DNA of 10,536 nucleotides from Rhodospirillales bacterium (lineage in GTDB: Bacteria > Pseudomonadota > Alphaproteobacteria > Rhodospirillales > Magnetospirillaceae), in NCBI GenBank assembly GCA_030040955.1, contig JASHSH010000195.1, positions 1 through 10,536 on the forward strand. Direction: 5' to 3'. The position numbers and the translations under genes were made by a program. The notes under the pieces were generated by a model. It saw only the letters and a program-made list of their open reading frames with translations, searched no databases and was not told the DNA's origin. Of this stretch, positions 1 through 6,322 are shown piece by piece. The first letter of the stretch is position 1; every line of letters starts with the position of its first letter.

Positions 1-402
1 GTATCGCTCGAAGCAGGGATCACCCGCGAATGTCTGGGCCGATTGCGGCAGCCAGGTCTGAAAGATCGCCATCCACAGATCGCCGATCTTGGACACATGA
101 TCGGCATGGGCGAACACCGCGTAGCGGCGCGGCGCCAAGCGCAAGGTGGCGAGCGCGGGCGGAAGCCCGCTCGCGCCGGTGACTTCGACCCCGGCAAGAT
201 AGTCGAACTCCACATCGGGAGAGAAATTGTGGCACACGCCGTAGGTGGCGCCGGCCACCTGGCCGGGGATGCGCCCGAGATGGTCGCGTCCGAGGCGTTG
301 CCATAGTTGGGGAATTTGTGTCCGGGTCTGCGCGTTGAAACGAAGCTGGAGCCCGGCGAGAAGACGCTCGCCGCCTTGCTCGAAGCGCGGAGTCGGGGTC
401 AT
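1..402 (-). CDS. GyrI-like small-molecule-binding domain protein (3' end missing)
   Basis: 134 residues are visible; the C-terminus runs off the left edge. The protein looks like a stand-alone GyrI-like/effector-binding domain, the fold found as the C-terminal ligand domain of Rob and BmrR and as free proteins such as SbmC/GyrI. The diagnostic stretch is at residues 94-134: Y-A-V-F-A-H, then an acidic/polar loop, I-G-D-L-W, T-W-L-P-Q-S, and F-E-R-Y at the edge. The first 50 residues carry no helix-turn-helix, so it should bind a ligand rather than DNA. About 20 residues, including the usual final strand, are missing. The start ATG overlaps the upstream ureohydrolase stop as ATGA (399-402), and a GGAG lies 7 bases upstream, so translation is probably coupled. 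Placement behind a catabolic ureohydrolase suggests binding or modifying a pathway compound; that role is inference. The fold is fairly certain, the function unknown. Confidence 0.8.
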   Translation of the reverse strand, partial: MTPTPRFEQGGERLLAGLQLRFNAQTRTQIPQLWQRLGRDHLGRIPGQVAGATYGVCHNFSPDVEFDYLAGVEVTGASGLPPALATLRLAPRRYAVFAHADHVSKIGDLWMAIFQTWLPQSAQTFAGDPCFERY

Positions 403-1445
403 GTCCGGTCTCCGCCACGGCGGGCCGTGAGCGCCTTCGCGGCGAGACAGAGGATGGCGAACAGCACCTGGCCGCCCGCCTGCGCCGTATTGCTGGTGGG
501 ATCGTATTGCGGCGCGACCTCGACGACATCGCCGCCGACGACGTCGAGGCCCAGGCAGCCGCGTACGATGGCCAGCGCGTCGGCGGTGTTGAGGCCGCCG
601 ATCTCGGGCGTCCCGGTACCCGGCGCGAAGGCGGGATCGAGGCCGTCGACGTCGAACGAGACGTAGACGGGGCCCGTGCCGGCCACTTCGCGCGCCCGGG
701 CGATCACGCCGGGAATGCCCATCGCCGCCACGTCCTCCATGTGCAGGACGGTCATGCCGGACTCGTAGGAGAATTCCCACAAATGTTCGGCCCCGCCGCG
801 GATGCCGATCTGAATCGTCCGTTCGGGATCCAGCACCCCGTCGAGCACCGCGTAGCGGAATGGCCCGCCATGGTGGAACTTGCTGCCCTCCAGCGTGCCG
901 CCCGTGTCGCAATGCGCGTCGATATGGACCATGCCCACCGGCCGGTCCCTGCCGATGGCGCGCAAGATCGGCAGCGTCACCGAATGGTCGCCGCCCACCG
1001 AGAGCGGCACGATGCCCGCGCCGACCAGTTCGCGGACGAAGGTCTCGATGTCCTTGTGGCAGGCGGCCAGGTCGTAGCGGCTGCCGAGCGGCACATCGCC
1101 GATATCGGCGACGGCGAGCTCGGTCATCGGGGCCATATGCAGCGCATGCTCGTAGGGTCCCACCCGCTCGAGGTTGCGCAGCGCCCGCGGCCCAAAACGG
1201 GCGCCCGGGCGGTTGGTCACGCCCAGATCCATCGGCACGCCGAGCAGCGCGATATCGAGCCGGGCCTCCGCGAAGTCGGGACGATACGGCGCCCGCAGCA
1301 GTGTGGGGATGCCGGCGAAGGGCGCCGGTCGCCGGTCGGCTCCCTTGGAGACGGCGTCCGCGACGCGACGGAATTTGGGATCGAAGATCTCGTTTCCGTC
1401 CGCGTATTTGGCGCGCAGCCGCTCAAGCTTGTGATCATCGAACAT
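399..1445 (-). CDS. speB: Agmatinase/guanidinobutyrase-family ureohydrolase
   Basis: A 348-residue binuclear-manganese ureohydrolase of the arginase superfamily. Such enzymes split a guanidino group into urea plus a primary amine, for example agmatine to putrescine or 4-guanidinobutyrate to GABA. The metal-binding motifs are all present in order: GGDHS (151-155), DAHCDT (176-181) and SFDVDGLDP (263-271), followed by GTGTPEIGGL (276-285) and the conserved Glu of VVEVAP (309). HHGGPF (191-196) lies where agmatinases have their substrate-loop HGT-type motif. ATG at 1445 was chosen because GGAGG lies 6 bases upstream; the frame stays open further but without family similarity. It lies 47 bases behind the gamma-glutamyltransferase-like gene and overlaps the next gene by ATGA, so the three form an operon. 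Family certain; agmatine versus another guanidino substrate cannot be settled, so the symbol is provisional. Cytoplasmic. Confidence 0.88.
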   Translation of the reverse strand: MFDDHKLERLRAKYADGNEIFDPKFRRVADAVSKGADRRPAPFAGIPTLLRAPYRPDFAEARLDIALLGVPMDLGVTNRPGARFGPRALRNLERVGPYEHALHMAPMTELAVADIGDVPLGSRYDLAACHKDIETFVRELVGAGIVPLSVGGDHSVTLPILRAIGRDRPVGMVHIDAHCDTGGTLEGSKFHHGGPFRYAVLDGVLDPERTIQIGIRGGAEHLWEFSYESGMTVLHMEDVAAMGIPGVIARAREVAGTGPVYVSFDVDGLDPAFAPGTGTPEIGGLNTADALAIVRGCLGLDVVGGDVVEVAPQYDPTSNTAQAGGQVLFAILCLAAKALTARRGGDRT

Positions 1446-1492
1446 GCCGGACCTCCGCACCTTCCCGACCCGCGCACCGGCGATCGCTTCGC

Positions 1493-3085
1493 TCAGAAGC
1501 CAAGGGCGCATCCGTCCTTGCGCGGGTCCGACCCGCCGATCAGCGAGCCCCGATCCCAGTCGATCCAAATCGCCTGGGCGCCGCCGATCGGCCATTTCGG
1601 CGGCTGCACCTTGAAGCCGCGCGCCTCGAGGGCCGCACCGTGCCGCTCGCGCAGCCGCTGCTCCGCCTCGATCGTCTTGGTACCGGGCAAGGGGAACAGT
1701 CGCGGCAGGTCGATGGCGCTTTGCAGGTCGAGCCCATGATCGAACAGCGCGGACAGGAGGTGGGCGTGACCCATGGCCTGATAGTGTCCGCCCATCACGC
1801 CGAACGGCATACGGACTCGGCCCTTCTCGGCCACCATCCCGGGAATGATCGTGTGCAGCGGGCGCTTGCCGGGCGCGATCCGATTGGGATGCCCCTTGGC
1901 CAGCGAGAAACCCTGTCCGCGATTTTGGAAGAGCACCCCGCTTCTTGGACTCATCAGGCCGCTGCCATAGGGATAGAACAGCGAACTGATGAGGCTGACG
2001 GCGTTGCGTTCCCGGTCGACGACCGCGAGATAGACCGTGTCCGCGTGCTCGACGGCGTGGAACGCCGGCAGCGGGTCGATCGCGCGGGAGAAGTCGATCT
2101 TCCCGGCCAGCTCGCCGGCCAGCCGATCCGAGAGCAGATAGTCGACCGGCACGGCGCTCTGCGCGGGATCGGCGACCAGCGCGTCGCGCGCGGCATAGGC
2201 CAGCCTTGTGGCCTCGATGGCGACGTGCAGGTTGTCGATATTCAGCGGATCGGGCTTGACCTCGAAGCATTCGAGAATCTTGAGGATCATCAGGGCGATC
2301 ACGCCTTGGCCGTTCGGCGGGCACTCGAGCACGGTCCGGCCGCGAAACTGGGTTTCGATCGGCCGTACATACTCGCCGGCGGCGGCGACGAAGTCGTCGA
2401 GCGTGTGCCAGCCGCCGAGGCCGCGCAGATAGGAAACCATGTCCTCGGCGATCGGCCCGCGGTAGAACGCGTCCGGCCCATCGCGGCCGATCGCTTCGAG
2501 CGTCCGCGCGAGCTCGGGCTGGTGGAGGATCGTTCCCACGCCGATGGCGCCGCCGCCCGCCAAGAGAATCCGACGGGCGGTCGGATCGAGCGCGAGCAGG
2601 TCGCGCTGTAGCTCGAGATCGTGTGCGACGCGCGGCGACAGCGCGAATCCGTCCCGCGCCAGGCCGATCGCCGGCGCCAGGACCTCGGCGAGCGGCAGGC
2701 GCCCGTGGTCTCCGACCAGCCGCGCCCAGGCCTCGACCGCGCCAGGTATGGTCACCGCATGGGGCGAGCGGCGCTCGATCGCGGAGATGCCCTCGCGCTC
2801 GAACCGCTCGGGCGTCGCGGCCATTGGCGCGCGGCCGGAGCCGTTGTAGGCGATCACCTCGTCGCTGCCGCGCAGCGAGATCATCGCGAAACAGTCGCCG
2901 CCGACCCCGGTCGAGCCGGGCTCAATCACACACTGCGCCGCGCAGGCGGCGACCGCCGCGTCGATGGCGTTGCCGCCCCGCCGCAACATCTCGGTCGCGA
3001 CCAGCGTCGCCGTGGGATGTGAGGTCGCCGCCATGCCGTTCTGGCCGGTCGCCATCGACCGGCCCGGCAGCTCAAAGTTCCTCAC
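1493..3085 (-). CDS. Gamma-glutamyltransferase-family Ntn-hydrolase (HpxW-like proenzyme)
   Basis: A 530-residue member of the gamma-glutamyltranspeptidase family, made as one chain that cleaves itself before a nucleophilic threonine. The predicted nucleophile is Thr350, in H-A-D-T-V-Y, followed by the small-subunit start V-V-D and Y-G-S-G (373-376). The oxyanion-side glycine pair M-G-G is at 431-433. The N-terminus (N-F-E-L-P-G-R-S, then G-M-A-A-T-S-H-P, then G-G-N-A-I-D-A-A) matches the family. There is no signal peptide, unlike the periplasmic Ggt of E. coli; together with the L-F-Y-P-Y-G-S-G region this points to the HpxW (oxamate amidohydrolase)-like branch acting in the cytoplasm. The GTG start at 3085 is supported by GGAGGAGGAG 9 bases upstream. 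It is first in the leftward operon with the ureohydrolase. The substrate may be a gamma-glutamyl or other N-acyl amide; this is inference. Confidence 0.88.
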   Translation of the reverse strand: MRNFELPGRSMATGQNGMAATSHPTATLVATEMLRRGGNAIDAAVAACAAQCVIEPGSTGVGGDCFAMISLRGSDEVIAYNGSGRAPMAATPERFEREGISAIERRSPHAVTIPGAVEAWARLVGDHGRLPLAEVLAPAIGLARDGFALSPRVAHDLELQRDLLALDPTARRILLAGGGAIGVGTILHQPELARTLEAIGRDGPDAFYRGPIAEDMVSYLRGLGGWHTLDDFVAAAGEYVRPIETQFRGRTVLECPPNGQGVIALMILKILECFEVKPDPLNIDNLHVAIEATRLAYAARDALVADPAQSAVPVDYLLSDRLAGELAGKIDFSRAIDPLPAFHAVEHADTVYLAVVDRERNAVSLISSLFYPYGSGLMSPRSGVLFQNRGQGFSLAKGHPNRIAPGKRPLHTIIPGMVAEKGRVRMPFGVMGGHYQAMGHAHLLSALFDHGLDLQSAIDLPRLFPLPGTKTIEAEQRLRERHGAALEARGFKVQPPKWPIGGAQAIWIDWDRGSLIGGSDPRKDGCALGF

Positions 3086-3094
3086 CGTCCTTTG

Positions 3095-3104
3095 CTCCTC
3101 CTCC
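3095..3104 (-). promoter_or_regulatory. Strong ribosome binding site for the GTG-started Ntn-hydrolase
   Basis: On the minus strand this reads GGAGGAGGAG and ends 9 bases before the GTG at 3085. It decides the start: the later in-frame ATG at 3055 lacks such a site and would remove the conserved N-terminal F-E-L-P-G-R-S segment. Confidence 0.65.
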
Positions 3105-3150
3105 GTTGTCGTACCGTGGCCGGGCCGCCCGCCGGGCCGCCGAACCCATG

Positions 3151-3156
3151 TTGACA
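3151..3156 (+). promoter_or_regulatory. Possible -35 element of the GntR gene promoter
   Basis: TTGACA matches the sigma-70 -35 consensus exactly. At 17 bases' spacing the -10 would be CACTCT (3174-3179), a poor match; TGGATA (3179-3184) is better but 22 bases away. The location, about 65 bases before the chosen regulator start, fits a promoter, but the -10 is not convincing. Confidence 0.25.
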
Positions 3157-3186
3157 GCCCTGCGCCACCGTTTCACTCTGGATAAG

Positions 3187-3202
3187 TGGATACACAAATC
3201 CA
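3187..3202 (+). promoter_or_regulatory. Candidate operator palindrome in the divergent promoter region
   Basis: TGGAT and ATCCA form an inverted repeat with a 6-base spacer (acacaa). It lies in the only gap between the leftward and rightward genes, 18 bases before the regulator's ATG. A smaller near-palindrome, GGATATTCC, follows at 3206-3214. FCD-type GntR regulators usually bind short palindromes beside their own gene, often with TGG/CCA arms, so self-regulation and control of both arms is plausible. The spacing is longer than in FadR or PdhR sites, so this is a candidate only. Confidence 0.35.
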
Positions 3203-3219
3203 AACGGATATTCCACGCC

Positions 3220-3891
3220 ATGACGGGCCTTTCGACCAGCGAGACCTTTTCGTCCGGCACCGCCGAGGAAGAGGCCTATCTGTATGTGCTGAAGGCCATT
3301 CGCACCGGCCGCCTCGCTCCCGGAACCCGCCTGATCCCCGAGGACATCGCGGGCGAGATCGGCATGAGTCGCATGCCGGTGCGCGAGGCGTTCCGCCGGC
3401 TGAGCACGGAGGGGCTGGTTTTGATCCGCACCAACCGCGGATGCGTCGTCGCCGGACTGAGCGTCGAGGAAATCTACGAGGTCTTCGAGATGCGCTCGGT
3501 GCTGGAAGGGCTGGCCGTCCGCCTGGCCACCCCACGGCTCGATGGCGACGACTTCGCCGAGCTGGAGCGCTTGCTCGCGCGCATGCAGCGCGGCGACCAG
3601 GCCAGCGACGATTGGGTCACGCCCCATCGCGAGTTTCACGAGTATCTGTGCTCGTTCAGTCGGCGCCCCAAGCTGATCCGCCAGATCGCCAGGCTGCACG
3701 CGGCGATCGAGCCATACCTGCGCATCTGGTTCCATCACGCCGAAAAGCCGGTCAGCGCCGACGAGGATCACCGGGTCATCCTCGAGGCGCTGCGCACGGG
3801 GGATGCGGCGCGCGCCGAATCCGTCATCGAGCGGCACATCCTCGACACCGCGCCCGCGCTGGCCGCGGTCGTCGGGGAAACCCGCCAATGA
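3220..3891 (+). CDS. GntR family transcriptional regulator, FCD (FadR) subfamily
   Basis: A 223-residue regulator of usual family length. The N-terminal winged helix-turn-helix spans about 15-80: G-R-L-A-P-G-T-R-L, then I-A-G-E-I-G-M-S-R-M-P-V-R-E-A recognition region, then L-S-T-E-G-L-V. The FCD ligand domain spans about 86-210, from V-F-E-M-R-S-V-L-E to the C-terminal H-I-L-D. His140 (R-E-F-H), His184 (D-E-D-H) and His206 (E-R-H-I) sit at the usual metal-ligand positions; where most FCD proteins have Asp four residues before the first His, this one has His136. The effector is probably a small carboxylate or amino compound handled by the locus. ATG 3220 was chosen because the protein then starts like its relatives; it has no good ribosome binding site. 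An in-frame ATG at 3148 would bury the TTGACA and the palindrome inside the gene. It heads the transporter operon and faces the hydrolase operon, so it likely controls both. Confidence 0.88.
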   Translation: MTGLSTSETFSSGTAEEEAYLYVLKAIRTGRLAPGTRLIPEDIAGEIGMSRMPVREAFRRLSTEGLVLIRTNRGCVVAGLSVEEIYEVFEMRSVLEGLAVRLATPRLDGDDFAELERLLARMQRGDQASDDWVTPHREFHEYLCSFSRRPKLIRQIARLHAAIEPYLRIWFHHAEKPVSADEDHRVILEALRTGDAARAESVIERHILDTAPALAAVVGETRQ

Positions 3892-3996
3892 GGGCATGTC
3901 GTGCTTGCGGGTCTTCTGAAATCCGCGTGTCAACAAGCAAGGCAGACAGGGGAGTTTCGTCCGGACCGAACCATATCCTTTAGCAAGGGGGAGAGC
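3892..3996 (+). promoter_or_regulatory. Leader upstream of the binding-protein gene
   Basis: A 105-base gap, the longest inside the rightward gene set. It ends in a strong ribosome binding site, AAGGGGGAG (3985-3993), a few bases before ATG 3997. The gap is long enough for a separate promoter, which would let the highly expressed binding protein be made apart from the regulator. I see no convincing -35/-10 pair and no terminator hairpin, so read-through from the regulator gene is equally possible. Confidence 0.35.
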
Positions 3997-4848
3997 ATGA
4001 ATAGATTGACGCAATTTGCTGCCGTCGTCGCGCTGACCTTGGCCGCGGTGCCGTTCGTGCCGCGCGGCTGGGCCGACGACAAGCCCACATCGGCCGTCAT
4101 CGGCACCGAGGGCGCCTACGCGCCCTGGAACTTCACCGATGCCGGCGGCAAGCCGGTCGGCTTCGAGATGGACCTCGCCACCGACCTGTGCGGGCGCATG
4201 AAGATCAAGTGCTCGTTCGTCCTGCAGGACTTCGACGGGCTGATTCCGGCGCTTCAAGTCGGCAAGTTCGACGTCATCATGGCGGCCATGTTCATCACCG
4301 ACAAGCGCCTCGAAGTGATCAATTTCACCCGTCCCTATGCGATCGATCCGTCGGGCTTCGCGGTCGCCAAGGACAGCCCGCTCGCCAAGGCGGGTCTCAC
4401 CGGCACCCTCGACCTCGGCGACGCCGCCACCACCGGCCCCGTGATCGACAAGATGAAGGCGCTGTTGAAGGGAAAGACCATCGGTGTCCAGGCGGCCACC
4501 AAGCATCTCGACTTCGTGAAGCAGAACTTCGCCGACGTGGCGACGATCCGCGAATACAAGACCACCCAGGAGCACGACCTCGACTTGGCCGCGGGCCGGC
4601 TCGACGCGATCTTCGCCCAGCGCACCACCTTGGCCGCGACCCTGGCGAAACCCGAATTCTCGGCCTACGCGGTGGCCGGTCCCGGATTCGTCAAGGGCGT
4701 GTTCGGCCGCGGCACCGGCGCCGGCATCCGCAAGAAGGACGAGGCGCTGCTGGCGATGTTCAACGACGCGATCGGCGCGGCCATCGCCGATGGCACGATC
4801 AAGAAGCTGTCGATCCAATGGCTGAAGTCGGACGTGACGCCGCCATAG
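3997..4848 (+). CDS. Polar amino-acid/opine ABC transporter periplasmic binding protein (NocT/OccT-like)
   Basis: 283 residues with a Sec signal peptide: M-N-R, a hydrophobic run (about 8-21), and likely cleavage after G-W-A (26). The mature part is an SBP_bac_3 protein and resembles the nopaline/octopine-binding proteins NocT/OccT more than the enteric Lys/Arg/Orn binder, for example in I-G-T-E-G-A-Y-A-P-W-N-F, D-F-D-G-L-I-P-A-L, and K-T-T-Q-E-H-D-L-D-L-A-A-G-R-L-D-A. Arg104 (I-T-D-K-R), which binds the alpha-carboxylate in this family, is kept, as are Tyr41 and Phe79, which would sandwich the side chain. Other contact positions differ: Phe99 in place of a Ser, Ala166-Ala167 in place of Gly-Ser, and Gln208 in place of the Asp that binds the alpha-ammonium in LAO. 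The ligand is thus an alpha-carboxylate compound, perhaps N-substituted. First gene of a standard importer set; 26 bases precede the permease. Confidence 0.9.
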   Translation: MNRLTQFAAVVALTLAAVPFVPRGWADDKPTSAVIGTEGAYAPWNFTDAGGKPVGFEMDLATDLCGRMKIKCSFVLQDFDGLIPALQVGKFDVIMAAMFITDKRLEVINFTRPYAIDPSGFAVAKDSPLAKAGLTGTLDLGDAATTGPVIDKMKALLKGKTIGVQAATKHLDFVKQNFADVATIREYKTTQEHDLDLAAGRLDAIFAQRTTLAATLAKPEFSAYAVAGPGFVKGVFGRGTGAGIRKKDEALLAMFNDAIGAAIADGTIKKLSIQWLKSDVTPP

Positions 4849-4854
4849 GAGGAG
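4848..4854 (+). promoter_or_regulatory. Misplaced-looking ribosome binding site before the first permease
   Basis: GGAGGAG overlaps the last base of the binding-protein stop codon and ends 20 bases before ATG 4875, farther than usual. No alternative start exists upstream because an in-frame TGA lies at 4863-4865, and nothing SD-like lies nearer the ATG. Either initiation is weak, keeping permease below binding-protein level, or the leader folds to bring the site closer. Confidence 0.4.
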
Positions 4855-4874
4855 CGCGGCCCTGACGCGACCCC

Positions 4875-5594
4875 ATGACCGCATCCGACCTCCTCGATCT
4901 CTTGGGTCCGGGCGCCGGCGGTTGGGGGGTCGCGTTGCTGCGGGCGGCGCTGGTCACGTTTTCGTTGGCGCTGTCCGGCTTCGCCGTCGGCGCGGTGTTG
5001 GGCGGCGTCACCGTCTTCGCCCGGCTGGCCGGCGGCCGGGCCGCCGCCTACGCCGCCCGTGCCTATATCACCGTCTTCCGGGGCGTGCCCGACCTGCTTA
5101 CGATCTATCTGCTGTATTTCGGCGGCAGCGCCGGCCTGACCGCGATCGGCAGATTCTTTGGCGCCCAGGGATTCATCGGCGTGCCCGCCTTCGGGACCGG
5201 CGTGGCCGCGCTCGGCATCATCGCCGGGGCCTACCAGGCCGAGGTCTATCGCGGCGCCTACCTCGCCATCCAGCGCGGTGAGATCGACGCGGCGCTTGCC
5301 TTCGGCATGCAGCGCGGCACCCTGTTGCGGCGGATCGTCGTGCCGCAGATTCTGCGTCACGCGATTCCGGGCCTGGGCAACGTCTGGCAGCTGGTTCTCA
5401 AGGACTCGGCGCTGATCTCGGTCACCGGCCTGGTCGAGCTCATGCGCGAGGCCGAGCTCGGCGCGGGCTCCACGCACGAGCCCTTCGCCTTCTATGCGTG
5501 CGCCGCGCTGCTCTATCTCGCGATCGCGGCCTCGACCGGGTCGCTGATCCGCCGGGCGGAGCGGCATAGTCTGCGGGGAGTCCGGTTCGGATGA
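4875..5594 (+). CDS. Amino-acid ABC transporter permease (HisQ/OccQ type)
   Basis: A 239-residue inner-membrane subunit of a polar amino-acid importer. Hydrophobic segments lie at about 18-48, 62-83, 100-120, 165-187 and 204-224, matching the five-helix layout of HisQ/HisM proteins. The conserved F-R-G-V-P-D-L-L follows the second segment (68-75). The cytoplasmic EAA loop that docks on the ATPase is at about 138-158 (D-A-A-x3-G-M-x9-V-V-P-Q). It pairs with the next gene to form the heterodimeric channel. Its stop overlaps the next start as ATGA (5591-5594), so the two permeases should be made in step. HisQ rather than HisM is assigned from gene order and from the R-G-V-P form of the motif. 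Confidence 0.9.
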   Translation: MTASDLLDLLGPGAGGWGVALLRAALVTFSLALSGFAVGAVLGGVTVFARLAGGRAAAYAARAYITVFRGVPDLLTIYLLYFGGSAGLTAIGRFFGAQGFIGVPAFGTGVAALGIIAGAYQAEVYRGAYLAIQRGEIDAALAFGMQRGTLLRRIVVPQILRHAIPGLGNVWQLVLKDSALISVTGLVELMREAELGAGSTHEPFAFYACAALLYLAIAASTGSLIRRAERHSLRGVRFG

Positions 5595-6322
5595 TCGACC
5601 TCGACTTCATGGCCGAGGCCTTCCGGCGCCTGATCCAAGGCGTGCCGCTGACGCTCGAGCTGGCGGCGCTGTCGGTCAGCCTGGGACTCGCGATCGCCCT
5701 GGTCTGCGCCATGGCGCTGCACTACGGGCACCGAGGCCTGACCTGGCCGATCCGGGCCTATGTGACGGCATTCCGCGGCACGCCGTTGCTGGTGCAGATC
5801 TTCTTCACCTATTACGGGCTCGGCCAGTTCCGTCCGGAGCTGCAAGCCCTGGGCCTCTGGGGCTTTTTCCGCGAGCCCTTCTGGTGCGCGATCCTGGCGC
5901 TGACGCTCAACACCGGCGCCTACGGAACCGAGATCATTCGCGGCGCCCTGCAATCCGTTCCCTATGGCCAGATCGAGGCGGCCCGGGCATGCGGGATGAC
6001 GCGTTGGCTGGTCTATCGCCGCATCCTGCTGCCGATCGCCCTGCGCCTTGCGCTGCCGAGCTACGGCAACGAGATCATCCTGATGGTCAAGGGAACCTCG
6101 CTCACTTCGATCATCACCTTGCTCGAGGTCACCAGCATCGCCCAACAGCTGACCTCGGAGACTTTCCGCGCCATCGAGGTCTTCGTCTGCGCCGGCGCCA
6201 TCTATCTGGCGATGAACTTCGTCGTGACGCGGATCATCGGAAGCATTGAATATCGCCTCTCCGCGCATCTGCGCGCGGCGCCGGATCTGGTCGCGCTGCC
6301 GGCGGGCGGAGGGTCGGCATGA
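5591..6322 (+). CDS. Amino-acid ABC transporter permease (HisM/OccM type)
   Basis: A 243-residue second channel subunit. The motif F-R-G-T-P-L-L-V-Q (61-69) is the classic HisM form, and the EAA loop is at about 129-149 (E-A-A-R-A-C-G-M, ending I-L-L-P-I). Main hydrophobic segments are at about 20-43, 55-78, 97-118, 155-180 and 195-216. The C-terminal tail after about residue 225 is polar, then Gly/Ala-rich. The start ATG overlaps the previous stop, with GGGGAG (5575-5580) upstream. The stop overlaps the ATPase start in the same ATGA way (6319-6322), so channel and ATPase are probably translationally coupled. Confidence 0.9.
   Translation: MIDLDFMAEAFRRLIQGVPLTLELAALSVSLGLAIALVCAMALHYGHRGLTWPIRAYVTAFRGTPLLVQIFFTYYGLGQFRPELQALGLWGFFREPFWCAILALTLNTGAYGTEIIRGALQSVPYGQIEAARACGMTRWLVYRRILLPIALRLALPSYGNEIILMVKGTSLTSIITLLEVTSIAQQLTSETFRAIEVFVCAGAIYLAMNFVVTRIIGSIEYRLSAHLRAAPDLVALPAGGGSA

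Noticed and set aside
1446..2324. Minus-strand frame continuing upstream of the ureohydrolase start to 2324
   Set aside because: It overlaps the Ntn-hydrolase gene in another frame, is Arg/Ala-rich without family similarity, and the ATG at 1445 has a proper ribosome binding site.
507..2611. Long plus-strand open frames opposite the ureohydrolase and hydrolase genes
   Set aside because: Antisense shadows typical of GC-rich DNA; low-complexity composition and no recognisable domains, while the minus strand encodes complete motif sets.
3148..3219. Alternative ATG at 3148 for the GntR regulator
   Set aside because: No ribosome binding site; it would add 24 unfamiliar residues and place the TTGACA and palindrome inside the coding sequence. 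It cannot be fully excluded.
3082..4884. 600-codon minus-strand frame opposite the regulator and binding-protein genes
   Set aside because: Shadow of two well-supported plus-strand genes; its composition is that of a reversed coding frame.
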